A stretch of DNA of 64,000 nucleotides, taken from positions 868,501 through 932,500 of the forward strand of contig JAQGDQ010000006.1 in the NCBI GenBank assembly GCA_030141605.1, in the 5' to 3' direction. The position numbers and the translations under genes were made by a program. Each line of letters begins with the position of its first letter. The stretch's first letter is position 1. This document shows, piece by piece, positions 35,201 through 46,016 of the stretch. Origin of the DNA: Tubiluchus corallicola (taxonomy: Eukaryota > Priapulida > Priapulimorpha > Priapulimorphida > Tubiluchidae). The notes below the pieces were generated by a model. It saw nothing but the letters and a program-made list of their open reading frames with translations. It was not told where the DNA came from and did no database searches.

Positions 35201-37453
35201 ACATTGTAGACAAGTGTGATTTCAGTTACTGTACTAAGTGTCCAATGAACACCATTATACTAAATTTTATTAATGTACGTTATGGCTTAGTACCATGAAT
35301 GGTCATAGTGATCTTTTTCATCTATAATGAAATATTTTGTTCAATATGCTTTTCAAAATTGTTTTAAATTATTTTGTTTAACAAAAATATTTTGTATATA
35401 CAGGCCCAATCTATTCTCTTAAAAAGCCATCAATATAATTATTTATCTCAATGTAATTAACAACAACTCTTTTGCTTTCCTAGATTTGTAGTAAATTGTT
35501 CAACCTGGTGTTATGCACTATAGTATGCAATCATCTGTATGTGCATAAATTAAACAAAATGAATGGAGGAACACTCTGGTATAGCTCAAAAGTTTTCATA
35601 CCTGTTGAATGCTTAAAATGTTGTTATGAAATATCAATTGTCCTTCACATTGCTTGTGTTAGTCTGGTCACATTGTTTGTTTCGGCTATTGTTTTTTAAT
35701 TCACTGGCGCATTGTGTAAAATAATGTATCTGGTACTGGATCCACTACTTGAATCATTTATATCAAGAAAACTAACATGCTACTGCAGGAAATTATTGAT
35801 TCACACTTCCCTCAAAGCACTGATTGCATCAAAACTCCTTACTATTTACACATAGCAAGTAACATACTGCGAATTATGTCAAATTACTTATAGAAGATGG
35901 AAGATGCCTTATGACTTACAGATTATGGATTACAGTTTGCTCCTCATGCCTTTCTCTGTGTGACATGGGTCTAATTTTAATAAGTTTTATAGTTGCATTT
36001 TATTATGCATAACAGAACTGATTTATTACAGTTAAATGTTTTAACTGCAATCCATATTTTAACGGAATTTGAAAATATAGCTTGGCTGTAATATTGTTAT
36101 CTAGCTCTAATAAACGGATTGTACACACACAAAAAGTCAAATTTAAATTGCAAAGAAAGTTAAAGAAAAACAGTGAAAACCCAAAAAAACAGTTGTCACA
36201 GTTCTTGAATTGCAGAAACATTTTAAATGTAACTTACACAGTGGTTGTTACCAACAAATCCATCGACACCAGTAATGCATCCAAGACTATTTTTCTGTTA
36301 AGAATAACATGAACAACAAAAATAATTTTGAAATTTAAACTTGTAAGTACAAGGATAATGCAGAGCAAATTTCCAATGTGTTTTTAGAAAACTGTGAATA
36401 AGGTGCAAGAGAGCAAACATTTTTATTGTTAAGGATACAGTCAGCTGACATGTTACTTGGCTCTATATTATTATGCAAATACTGAAAAAGTGCAAAATCA
36501 GGAAGAGACAACGTTGATGCCACAGTGATGTTTTGATATTGATCACCTTCTGCAAGATTATTGGCTGTACCAGGAGTTCCAAATAACACTAATGCAATCT
36601 CATCTTTCTGTTCTGCAAATATCTGAACAGAGACATACAAAAGTTAGTAATAATGAAATTAATACAGTTATGTATACAATAATCCATGACGTCTCAAACT
36701 AGCAGATGCAGCTTCACTTTTGGCTTATTAACAAATTACATCTGCAAACTGATAAGTATTTTATATTTCAAAGTTGTACAATGTTAAAATTTTATAAATT
36801 ATGTGGGCATTGGGCTTTAGGTATTACACTGTATCACAGTCTTGCCGTTTCTCACCCATATCAATACAGAAACAAAATAATATTTTTAATTGCTCAACTT
36901 TCTGCACCACTAAATTAAGAGAAGTGAAAAAATATTTCCTTTCCTCACAAGATTATAAAATGTCACCTTATAAGATAAGGTACACCACTACACCACTCCA
37001 TCAATACCTGCACGTACCAATGCTAACACAAACGGGCAGTTTCGACATTTGCAAGAATATTTCTCACATACCTTTCTTTGCAAAATCATGCTAATAGCAG
37101 AGACACTGGTCTGAAGTGATGTAGTACTTCCAGCAGGACCTTGACTCATCGAAGGACCAACATCTAAACAAAACACTATAGCTTCCTGAAATAAAATTAT
37201 TAAGTTCTGTTACGAACAGTTTAATGATACAGGAATACATTTACTAAATAACAAAATAAATGTGACCTTTACACATAATACTGTTGACATGATATTAGCA
37301 TTTTTTGAATAAAATGCAGAAAAGGCTGGCACTGTTACACTGCGCAAGGAGACAACATTCTCTCTTTTACACTTTAACAATAAAAATAAAGATACTAATT
37401 TAAAATTATTTACATAACAACAATTTAATGATGCTTACCTTATTGGCTGCCAT
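17231..37453 (-). CDS. XRCC5: Ku80 (XRCC5), DNA end-binding subunit, 21 coding exons
   Basis: Nuclear partner of Ku70 that binds double-strand ends and recruits DNA-PKcs for end joining. Exons in gene order: 37453-37439, 37185-37072, 36622-36450, 36294-36238, 34300-34178, 33557-33360, 33070-32956, 31928-31793, 31559-31447, 31177-31121, 30195-30058, 26533-26443, 26048-25988, 25802-25727, 25464-25268, 24812-24716, 22956-22884, 21873-21761, 18241-18148, 18016-17877, 17245-17231. They total 2,196 nt, about 731 residues (human Ku80: 732). Seen: von Willebrand A-type start (VFCLDVGPSMS, DEIALVLFGTPGTANN, RIILFTDLGG); Ku core beta-barrel (SPWKVNLEIGSALKIPVTGY, HRYGSTLVPFSKID, ETDMVAIVRYAYRAN, LPFMEDIRQF); NLS-like KRVKLDDD; helical C-terminal domain (VFNDFLVNVK, NDFWQEVL); terminal EEVDDLLDMM. 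Phases agree throughout. The exon 3 donor is weak, and the exon 12 donor is GC. Confidence 0.93.
18242..19222 (-). other. Ku80 intron 18, 3' portion (splice-acceptor side)
   Basis: Non-coding sequence between exon 19 and the Tigger insertion. It contains a GAT/AAT-type microsatellite at 18865-18921. No exon or gene was recognised. Confidence 0.5.
18865..18921 (+). repeat. (GAT)n-rich microsatellite
   Basis: An impure trinucleotide run dominated by GAT, with AAT, GAC and GAA interruptions, lies inside a Ku80 intron. Confidence 0.85.
19223..21664 (-). mobile_element. degenerate Tigger/pogo (Tc1-mariner superfamily) DNA transposon
   Basis: The ends are imperfect inverted repeats bordered by TA: the left end reads CTGTATAATTCG and the right end, reversed, CAGTATAATCCC. 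Both are followed by subterminal TATAACNAG and TTTCAA(G/A)G-like motifs typical of Tigger ends. About 2.4 kb including a broken minus-strand transposase. It lies entirely in the Ku80 intron between exons 18 and 19, in the same orientation as the host gene. Exact termini are uncertain by a few bases. Confidence 0.72.
20122..21176 (-). pseudogene. Tigger transposase pseudogene (CENP-B HTH + DDE)
   Basis: Fragments in successive frames run from an N-terminal CENP-B-type helix-turn-helix (GRVSGPLLKEKVNKL, then NGWLDYFKKCKGV at 20961-21176), through the first catalytic region (DIFNADETDLFFKLQP), to a decayed DDE core (LAVIVCVHGADL; LSPNCGNKLQPWDMEIIQYF). The second catalytic Asp, normally in a DN(C/A)xxH context, is not visible, and several stops or frameshifts break the frame. 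It cannot encode an active transposase. Confidence 0.8.
23488..24365. repeat. pair of diverged direct repeats, about 190 bp each
   Basis: About 23488-23670 and about 24160-24365 share an ordered set of matches: TAATTTTGCTG, a CCAATGACTGCA-like block, ATCAAACGAAAAG versus ATCAGACAAAAAG, TTTTTCAAATC(A/C)GGGC and AACATGGCAGTTTTT-like ends. They are diverged direct copies about 0.68 kb apart in Ku80 intron 16 (between exons 16 and 17). The intervening DNA is unusually rich in GGGCCCAC-type words and has no ORF. It could be an old short LTR-like or satellite-derived element. Confidence 0.5.
24716..24812 (-). other. XRCC5: Ku80 exon 16 encoding NLS-like segment
   Basis: This exon encodes DGDGPDAKRVKLDDDL in the linker between the Ku core and the C-terminal domain. 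It aligns in position with the basic nuclear-localisation segment of vertebrate Ku80 (EDGPTAKKLK-type). The ninemer PDAKRVKLD differs from the classical Myc monopartite NLS (PAAKRVKLD) at one residue. Confidence 0.8.
27243..27436. repeat. fold-back (MITE-like) repeat with TTAGGG-like core
   Basis: The two arms (about 27243-27290 and 27390-27436) are imperfect inverted copies built from AAAGTCACA-type words. The centre contains GGCTAGGGGTTAGGGTTA. No ORF. A target duplication was not resolved. Confidence 0.45.
28470..29000 (+). pseudogene. decayed non-LTR reverse transcriptase fragment
   Basis: A GC-richer patch in Ku80 intron 11 with pieces in shifting plus frames that resemble LINE RT: DSVPIVWKNDLVSSFYKNRN (pre-palm W..xLI..xxK pattern), STTDCILTLRILGQQ (RSTTDxI..LR..Q motif), and a C-terminal HHLSLLGHMWHVV (R..WLGHV.R pattern). 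Several frameshifts and a large internal deletion are implied. The clade is not assigned. Confidence 0.4.
31983..32346. mobile_element. MITE with TTAA target-site duplication
   Basis: A segment of about 356 bp is flanked by TTAA on both sides (31983-31986 and 32343-32346). The arms are inverted: the left arm has AAGCCTTTTCACAATTTC, and the right arm, reversed, AAGCCTTTTCACAGTTCT. Both arms then share TCAAA(A/G)GTTAAGTGTACCA further in. No ORF, so it is non-autonomous. TTAA duplication points to a piggyBac- or Kolobok-type transposase acting in trans. It sits in Ku80 intron 7, just upstream of exon 8. Confidence 0.75.
34301..36237 (-). other. Ku80 intron 4, 1.9 kb
   Basis: Intron between exon 4 (LDALLVSMDLL) and exon 5 (GKKFATKRIILFTDL). 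AT-rich. No recognisable gene or repeat. Confidence 0.55.
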
Positions 37454-38756
37454 ACTGATTTATCCCCCCTCTCAGGTGTCACAACTTTGCACAGCTTAAA
37501 TGAACCAGTATGCACCCCTGCTGGTTAATAAGCAAGTGTTACTAAATTATTTCGCAAGTGCGTCCGTAACTACAGCTTGCCATGAACTTCAGTCATGACC
37601 TACAAAAAAAGGGAAAATGCACTAAGCAGATAGATGACTTTAATCGTTTCACAGGTTACTAGCATAAAAATTTAAATTTCTTGCTGTGTATATTGTTCTT
37701 ACATAGACTCATTTGTATGTCTCTAAACTCAAGGAGCCTCGCACTCACCTAGACTGCAATTGCACAAACACTCTAAGACAAATATTGATGAAGAAATTAC
37801 CGTGGGAAATATTGTCAATAAAGGATGTCTATTGCAACGCCCTTTATTCTTCTCAGCAGTTGTGCATTTGTTTGCACAAGATCTTCGGCTTGAACTCCTC
37901 TTTTGCTTAAATGATCAAATCTTCACATACAAATAGGTGGTCTGTTGGGTCCCTTTCCTTCGTATACTTATCTCATAGCTCATTTTCCAATATTATTTTT
38001 TCTCACATATTTGAGCAAATAAACTGAATTTAATTGAATTGAAATCTCTGAAGTATTCAAATGCGTAAAAGTTGAGATATTTTAAACATATCTGTATAAT
38101 TATATATTGCATAAAGTATAATTTATTAATTGTTTTCTCTTTTAATTTTATAGGCTTTGTGCTTCACATATTTATAAGTTTGGATAGTACTAGTCCCCAT
38201 CTGTACAAGACACCTAAGTCGGCAACACCTCCAATCTCCACAGAAGAAGAAATCGGCATTACAGCAGCAAACTTTGATCATAATTCTTTTATAACTCATT
38301 CATTTTTATTCTTTATAAACATTTATTCAAATAGCTGAAACAAATACTACTCAAGTCATTTTTTTCCTTTTCTTTCATTACTGAAAAATACAGCATTTGA
38401 TTTTATACCTGTGTACATCTTTTCAATTAGTTGGCTTCAATTATACAAAAAAACTTTAATTATTATTATTATTACTGTCACTGAAAATAACGTTTTGCAC
38501 AAAGCCTATATGAATTAATTTTATATGTATGCACTATTTGATATGTGTACTGTATTATGTTTTGCCAATGTACAGTACATGTACTTGAGCAATAAAATGA
38601 ATTATCATTTTTATTCGATCCTTTGTAATTATTTTTTACTAATGCTGGCCCAACTCTACTCACATAGCTAAACACTGCTTATCATTTACAATTATAGAAT
38701 AGCCATACCTACTTAATCTCACCATGCTCAACTGCACGCTGATATTCCTAGGCTAG
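37454..38756. other. Ku80 5' flank / intergenic
   Basis: Sequence upstream of the Ku80 start codon, expected to hold its 5' UTR and promoter. I see no clear TATA or initiator element. A short open stretch near 38150-38330 has protein-like composition but no recognised family, so it is not called. Confidence 0.4.
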
Positions 38757-38765
38757 AACAGAAGT

Positions 38766-39646
38766 TGTTGGGAGCCGTTTGGACCACTGCGCCAAGTAGA
38801 CCACTTGATGCGCTAAAAGTAGTGTCCTACATGGGCAGCCCAAGTAGGACACTAGCGATTTTTGTCGAGAAACTTGCTCTGGCAAAACTTGTTTCCAGTT
38901 TATATTACCATTGTTTATAAGTATTGTTATGACATAATAAAGCATAAAACAAAATTTCTTTTAGAAATGGATATTCCTTGGCAATTTACAAATGCATTTC
39001 TTACAATAATTTCATCATTATGATTAACTCCTTTAATATATCATAACATTAAACCTAGTATCTAATGCTTTAAAGAGAGAAATTCTGCACACAGTTATTA
39101 CAGAAATAATTGCAAATTTAAAAATGAGACAGATGTTGCTAAGCCTTCACAACACCAAAAAGTAATTTTTAACATTTAAGAAAAGCAAGGATAATTAGTT
39201 TTAATATTATCAGTAGTATTGTAACATGTAGGGCACTGTCCTACATGGCTCGCTAGCCCATGTAGGACACATAGATCGCTAGAACGTTTACTTATAAGAA
39301 AACAATTATTTGCCCAAGAGGTAGTGAAACGGATCACCTGTTTGTGAAGTGAGACAAAATCAAAAATGATATACCTTAAACAAATGTTGAATTCGCAAAA
39401 AAGTGAGGTTTTTTCACTTCAACAACATTAATATCGAAACCAAATTTAATATTGTCCGTTCTACCAGCTCAGAATAAAATTCTTTTATTTTATTAGATGT
39501 ATAATAAATTATTCAACGTGTATTAACGTTTTTAATTATTATTATTACATAAACAAGCACAACGGACGATGTACCGCGGTCTACTTAGGCTAGCCCAAGT
39601 AGACCAATTGGTCTACTTGGCGCAGTGGTCCAAACGGCTCCCAACA
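38766..39646. mobile_element. non-autonomous DNA transposon with 38-bp perfect TIRs
   Basis: The left end (38766-38803) begins TGTTGGGAGCCGTTTGGACC and the right end (39609-39646) is its exact reverse complement over about 38 bp. GAAGT flanks both sides as a 5-bp direct repeat (38761-38765, 39647-39651). If the terminal ACA is not part of the element, the direct repeat extends to AACAGAAGT. The interior (about 800 bp) has no ORF but carries further palindromes built from GTCCTACATGGGC / GCCCA(A/T)GTAGGAC words near 38823-38852 and 39236-39270. Superfamily not assignable by eye. Confidence 0.82.
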
Positions 39647-39651
39647 GAAGT

Positions 39652-40449
39652 ACATGTATCGGAAAAGGTGTAATTGTAATATGGGAAATCCCAAAATGCT
39701 TGGAAACCAGCACAAAACGTAGCAAGTTTTGTCATACTGCTAACAGGGATTGCTAAAAGAAAGTAAAACAACGAAATTATTTTTTTAAAACGGATTTAGC
39801 TATGCCCAGGTAACAGAAGTAATATTAAATTGTAAGACATGAGCTTTAAGCTCACGTCAAGAAAGCATTGATCTAGGCAATTGATAAGCTGTGCTTACCT
39901 CCTTTATTATAGTTTAACGAATTATTGGTAATTGTTTAGGCAAGTTAATATGCACATTTTTGAGCAAAAGTTATTAAAATATGTGTAGAAACTCATTACT
40001 CAGACACGATTTCACATCCCTGAAATTGACAGGTTTGATTGGGCGTCATCTAATTTACTTCCTTACTTAGGCGAAGGAATTATGCACTAGCTATTTCTCT
40101 ATACTAACTAATACTATATATAGTAATACTATATAGTAATATAGTACTAAGTTACTTAAGTACTAAAAAAAATTACAGGCGTTCTTTTATTCTGTGTGCT
40201 GTTTTACCCGTGGTTTCCGGCAGGGCGAAGATGTAATTAAGGCTTACTCAACGAGTTAGAAAGAAGAATAAGGCCTAACAGCCCATTAAGTGAAAGGTGA
40301 GAGGAAAAAGTAAGCAGCTGTAAGTAAGTATGCACACATAGGCTTTATGCTTTGTAGATAGGCGCACTACATTTAAACTGAAAATTCGTTAAAAAATTAA
40401 TAATTAAAAGCATAAAAGTTAGGAAGTTAAACAAAAACTAAAAAGAAAA
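39652..40449. other. intergenic between TIR element and LINE remnant
   Basis: AT-rich sequence with a short palindromic TAGTAATACTATATAGTAATATAGTA run near 40110-40147. The 5' end of the following LINE remnant cannot be fixed. It may begin in the purine-rich stretch after about 40250. Confidence 0.35.
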
Positions 40450-43400
40450 ATTAAGGAAATGAACTAAATAGAGATTGCAATTGACAAACAAATGACAGAA
40501 GAAGAAAAATACGAGAAATGAAGAAAATCGGATAACAGAAAGACGGATAGTTTGGGAGACCATAGAGTGAACATTGATGTGGCTGGAATAGAACTAGTAC
40601 GATTAGATAGAACAGAAGAAGAGAACATAAGAGTATTAGATGGTAGGGAGCAGGAGAATAGTGATAATTGCAACATATGTGAAAGCAGGTACACAGAACA
40701 GGACATGATCCAGTGTTATGTGTAAAAATTGGGTACATAATAAATGCCCACGATTACCGATGTATCAATTTGTAATCCTGCAAAGGGTAAAAAAGAGAAA
40801 GTTTACATGTGAACATTGTGCAGCTAGTAAGTATGGAGTTGAAATTGACAGCGAAAGCATGGATGTAGAAACAACAAAAGGCCAATTTAAAGAATTACAA
40901 AAACAACTAAAAACAGTGTCAAGTGAGAATATGATCATAGGCACAAAACTCGGAGCTCAAAAAGCTGAAATAGCACAACTGGTAAACAAAATAAGGGTGC
41001 TAGATGCAGGAAAAGAAAAAGGATAAAAAGAGAGTGCAGAAGCCACTAGAAAACTAAGGTGATGTAACAAGAAGTAGTAGATTTTAAGAATAGACATGAA
41101 GGTAAAGAAGCTGAACTGAAGAGGACTCACGATCAATGCATTGAGCTAGAAGAAAAATACAAAGTAAAAAGTGCTGAAGTATTTGAACATAGACGAGCAA
41201 TATCAAATCTCGATGAACATCTAGAGCAGGTCAAAATGGCAAATGAATATTTAGAAATGCAAAACAGTCAGATGAAACGTGAGCCGAAATAAAATGTAAA
41301 GGAAGATGAAAGGAGTTAACTAAAAGAGAGTGACACCAGAAATCATTATCAAAAAAGTGTAGAAAATGGAAAGATCAGTAGGGAGTTAAGTGTTTAAGAA
41401 ATATGCGATGACAATAAGGTAAGTGAAAATAAGGCAAAAACGGATGATGGTGATAAAAGAGATAAGAAGCAAAAGTTGTGTTGGAGTATGACAAGATACA
41501 CGTACTGTAAGTATGAAAGCAAACGTCATTTCAGGCACTACTTTTTGCCCGAAAAAAACAAAATGTAAATGAGAGAAAAGGGTACACTTGGAGGGGAAGA
41601 TCAGAAGAAGACAAATCCTTGTGTAAGAATTTCGATAGAGGATTCGATATATGATGTGCATCATGTAAATCTATATCATCAAGAAGATGTAGATTTAGAC
41701 ACAAATACACAGAATATGAAATGCGTGTAATGCAACAAAGAGACAACATGCAAATAAATGATAGAAACAGAAGAGAATATGAAGAAAATTATGACAGTGC
41801 AGAATATGAGACGCAGAAAAAGCTACCATCAGAAATGTAGAAACACAAGAGAGAGTAGTGATGGCAAAAAATAGACAATATCCAGTACCATCAGATATAT
41901 GAAATGATTGCAATTACAGAAGTGAATTTTTTATTGCAACGAATGAACACAGTAGAGGAATGGATACAAAACAGAGGACTTTGGGATTATGCAAGTCAGT
42001 TTCCAACATTTAGTCTCAGAATGTAGGAAACCAACAAATGAGTGCATACTATGCATAAATGAAAACAGAAATAAACAAAGAAGATCAAAAAGAAGTGTAG
42101 ATAAGTATAAAAATTTTAAATTGTTTTATGCAAGTTGTAGGGGTGTCAAGACAAAAACCGGTGCACTGTTAGAAATAATAGAAGAAATTAGTCCATCAGT
42201 ATTAATGCTAGTGAGGGAAGTTTAATAATAGCTGTTAAAAATGAACTAAAAAAGTAACAGTAATATGGATTGTAATAAATAATAAAAGAATTAAACTGAG
42301 AGTTTGCCTAGAGTATGGACCACAAGAATTAAGAACAAACAGAAAACAAATAAAAAAAGTGTATAAAAAAATAAGGGGGCCATTATGAATTGACAAAATA
42401 AATAAACAAAATATAGTAGTAGCAGGCGATTTTAATGCAAAAATGGGGAACTAAAATAACAGAAAATAATGAGGAAGTTACATTTGCAGGACGTCAATTA
42501 TTAGACTTCTTAGCAAGACAAAGAATGGGTTTAATTAATGAAATGACGTAGTGGATTATGGACTAGAATCCAAAATAAACAGAAACCAGTATTAGACTAT
42601 GTTATGGTATTTGAAGAGGATGTAAATAGTGTACAGAACATGTTAGTAGATGAGAAGAAGAGTTATGGACTTTACAGTGTTAAAAAAGAAAGTGGGCAAA
42701 TTAAATACACTTACTTGCATCATAATTCAATAATTGTGAATATGAACTGAAGTAAACTATACGTGGAATAAGAAAGAAAATGAAACTAAAGTTTTCAAGG
42801 TAAATAGGAAAGACCTAGAACAATTTCGATTGAAAATACAGAAAGTGATTTAAAAAAATTATCCGAAAAAATGAGGACATTATAGTACAATACAGAAAAT
42901 GGCAACACATGCCATTTATCATGGGAGAGTGCTTTAGCAAGAACATACGAAAAACATAAGAAAACAGACAAAAATTAGTAGAATTTTGATGAAGCAAAAA
43001 AGAAGATAATTAAAAAAATACTAGTGACGAAAGAAAGTGCAAAATGTTGCAAATTAGAGAAAAGAGGTTAGAAGAAATATTGTATCAACACAACCAAGAA
43101 AGATATTATAATGGAATGAATAAGGTAATTAGAGAGGAATAAAAAGTGAGTCAGGCTTAAATGCTAATGCATTTTGGGAATTTAAAAAGAAAAAGGGGGA
43201 AGATATGGTGGCCATGTATGATGAAAATGATGAATTAATAGAAGAGTTTGATGATATTCTAATTGTATTTGAGAAATACTATGAAATCCTGTTAAAACCA
43301 AACAAAGCCACAACAATAAAGGAAAAAATGGCTGAAGTGTAGGTAAGTGAGAAGTTGAAATTGCTGGAAGGAGGAGAAAAGAACCAAGTGGAGAAAATAA

Positions 43401-43810
43401 CAGAACAAGCGATTAGAAATGAAATTAAAGAATTAAAGAAAATCAGCAGATAAACAGCAGTGGAGAAGTGAAATGTTAATAATGGCAGGTGATCAATAAA
43501 AGCCTTCACATTAATGTTTAACAGAATATGTGAAACAGGAGTTATTCCCGAAGAGCGGAAAAAAATGACAATTAAATCGATATATAAAGGGCGGTGGTAA
43601 AAAAGGGAAATGAGGAGTGGAAGGGCAATATGTTTAACCAACATAATATGTAAATTTAGAAGTAGGAATGCTATTGTACGTAGATGACATCTTAGGAATG
43701 GGGTTTAAAAAAACAGTAAAGCAATTAATGGAGAATTTTAGAGAATTCGAAGAATTAAAGAAAGTAAGATTTAATATAGAGAAAACAAATTACATAATTT
43801 AGTATGAATT
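40450..43810 (+). pseudogene. degenerate non-LTR retrotransposon (PHD ORF1, APE endonuclease, RT)
   Basis: Purine-rich, multiply frameshifted LINE. First part: PHD-like C4HC3 finger (CNICESRYTEQDMIQC, then after a frameshift near 40713 CKNWVHNKCPRLP and TCEHC) followed by a coiled-coil-like K/E/Q region (40718-41026). Middle: endonuclease pieces with the GDFNAKMG catalytic motif near 42426 and LDYVMVF near 42592. Later: RT pieces GVIPEEWKKMTIKSIYKGGG near 43530 and LLYVDDILGMGF near 43670. Palm motifs between the last two are missing, implying an internal deletion near 43650. Not functional. Clade not assigned. Confidence 0.75.
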
Positions 43811-43861
43811 ATAGCTGGAAAATTCGAATATTTGTTTTAAATTACAATTTACCATACCTTG

Positions 43862-43990
43862 TAAAGTTATAGGACCTAGATTTGAACTCGGGTACAGTCA
43901 CTTCTCAAAGGTGCCTTACAGCAATTGATTGATGGTGCTTCTATGGTTGCATGGTGCTTCTATGGTTGCAGTTGGCAATTGATTCTATAG
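43862..43990 (-). repeat. tRNA-like SINE trace with 19-bp tandem duplication
   Basis: Read on the minus strand there is a B-box-like CGAGTTCAAATC (around 43865-43880 in plus coordinates), preceded at the usual distance by TGTAAGGCACC, reminiscent of tRNA-derived SINE heads. The 5' side carries two exact copies of a 19-bp unit (43932-43950 and 43951-43969). It is not a functional tRNA: I could not fold an acceptor stem. Confidence 0.35.
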
Positions 43991-45871
43991 GCAAAATAAC
44001 ATGGAAGGCGAAAAAATGGGCAGAATATGCATGAGTAAGGAACATACAGCTTCAAGTGACCTTCAAGAGGGCTAGAAAGTCGAAAAAAGAAATCACCTTC
44101 CAGCAGAACTGCTAGGCCATGACAATTAAAAATTATTCGCCCACTCAGATATTTTTCTTCTACGCTCGTCATGATAATCCCATGGATAGTCCCACAGACA
44201 CATAGAAATAGATAAAAAATACAGTGCAGCAGTCAGTCTGGATGTTAACTGTTAAGCTGGAATAATAAATTTATGCAAATCCATGCTTTTGCCTGGATTG
44301 AGCAATGTCATTTATTCAGCACTTACTCCCTGCTGGTCTGGAAAGTTAAATTTAGCTGTGCCTTTGCTTTTACCTGAACTGTTTATTAATGTACTTGTAG
44401 AGTTCGTTGATTTTTGACTATTTATTCTTGTATAATAAACATTCTGTGGTATTTGAACGAACTTTTTCAAAATGTTCCCAGGGACCTCAGGCCCTATCTT
44501 ACAGGCTTGTAGACATCAGCTGGGGCCTTAACTCGGGCCCAGAGATGTGCATACCACTGTGGGGTCTTTACCTTTATGGGACCTCAGGCCCTACCTTATA
44601 CATTTTAAATATTGTTATAGTTATTATGGCCTATGGCCCAAGTCCGACAAAGTGTTGCGATGTCACTAAGAAACATTTTGATCACTTTCATTTGGGCATA
44701 TCCTTAACATGTTTTGCTCTTTTTTAGTCTTTTTTATTTAACTTTCCACAAAGCTCATAATGCTAGGTAGAAATATATGTATATATATGCGCCAGATACC
44801 AATCGCCTTGCAGAAGCTCACAAGCACCAACTTACCTATGCAAAAGCCCCGAGTCAGCATAACAAACACCGTTCTGCTTTACTTTAGTGTAACTGAGCAG
44901 TTTGTCCTAGCCTTCACACTGTCTTAGGCTCTTAAATACTCTCAGCTTTTTAGCCATGTCATTGTCAAGCCCTATCCCAGGACATTAATATGCAAGTTTT
45001 GTGACATTACGAATTATATTTTTGAGTTATTCTATATTATGACTTGAACTGATCAAGGCAAATGCATGAATAGCTTTATACAGCTGATGCAGAGAATGCT
45101 TTCAGCCATTTGTATATGATGTTAATTTATTCTAGTGGAGTGTGTGATTTGCCAATAATGTTGAAAATAGTAAACAACAGGGTAGTCAGGGTATGGATAC
45201 TTTTCGATTTGCTTCATTTGCAGATAAAGATCTATCCATACAGTTAATGTGATGATTATTGACCACATTTTATTATTGATCCCATGACATACGTTCTACT
45301 ACAAATTCATGTAGCTAATTGTGTGAACAATGTTTATTACATTACTTAAAAATACCTAGTTCCAACTGTTTGGGCTTATAGAAATCATTGTCTTGTTAGC
45401 AAAGGTCCTGATGCTTAAGACAAAAACTTTGAAGGAGGTCGATCTTTAAAAAACCACCCTTTCAACCACTCGAGAAACTACCAAAATACTTCTCAAAATA
45501 TCCACTCAAGGTGTCAATTGATTTCCTTGCACTAAAATATTACCCTGTAAAATGAGCCTATGTGTTAGCTTATGGATTAATTGGTCACGAGTATTGCATA
45601 AATGTGGTTTTCTGCTTCCTTCTTGTTGTTGTTGAATTAGCTTTAAGATATAAACATCAGTACAAAGATTTGTGGTAAACAAATGCACAAATGTGATAAG
45701 AATTGATACAGTAACACAGAAGAAGCATAATGCTTGCATAAAAATTTGCATTGTGATATTAGTTTAGTGACAGATCTATCAATACCCATTGTTTCGATAC
45801 ATTTGTACAACAATCTTTTTCTAGCCGTAGCGGGATGTTAGTGCAGTGATTTATTATCGTTCCTACAAATT
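43991..45871. other. intergenic upstream of the RhoGAP-like gene
   Basis: No gene recognised. A 23-bp near-identical direct repeat (GGGACCTCAGGCCCTA core) occurs at 44481-44503 and 44578-44600 in a GC-richer patch. The final few hundred bases are expected to include the promoter of the gene starting at 45872, but no motif stands out. Confidence 0.4.
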
Positions 45872-46016
45872 ATGGCAGTGAAGCTACAGTCCGGAGATGT
45901 ATTAGATGCCGAGCTGGATTTCATTCAAGAACTTAACTACATTGATGATGAAGATGCAAATGAATTAACACCAGACGCATTAGATGTGGTAGATGATGAG
46001 AGAAGCAAATCTCCAG
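45872..46016 (+). other. putative first coding exon of the RhoGAP-like gene
   Basis: ATG at 45872, 48 codons rich in Asp/Glu (LDFIQELNYIDDEDANELTP), ending TCT CCA G|GTTTGA. The downstream frame closes soon after the donor. Composition is protein-like and unlike the surrounding AT-rich DNA. Phase 1 matches the exon at 62838. Confidence 0.55.

Noticed and set aside
38150-38335. Protein-like stretch (HLYKTPKSATPPISTEEEIG)
   Set aside because: Preceded by a TATAG acceptor-like sequence, but no donor, partner exon or family was recognised. Too weak to call as an exon.
40451-41913. Several minus-strand ORFs opposite the PHD-LINE
   Set aside because: Pyrimidine-rich complements of a purine-rich element yield long Leu/Ser/Phe/His frames by composition alone. 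The plus strand carries the recognisable domains.
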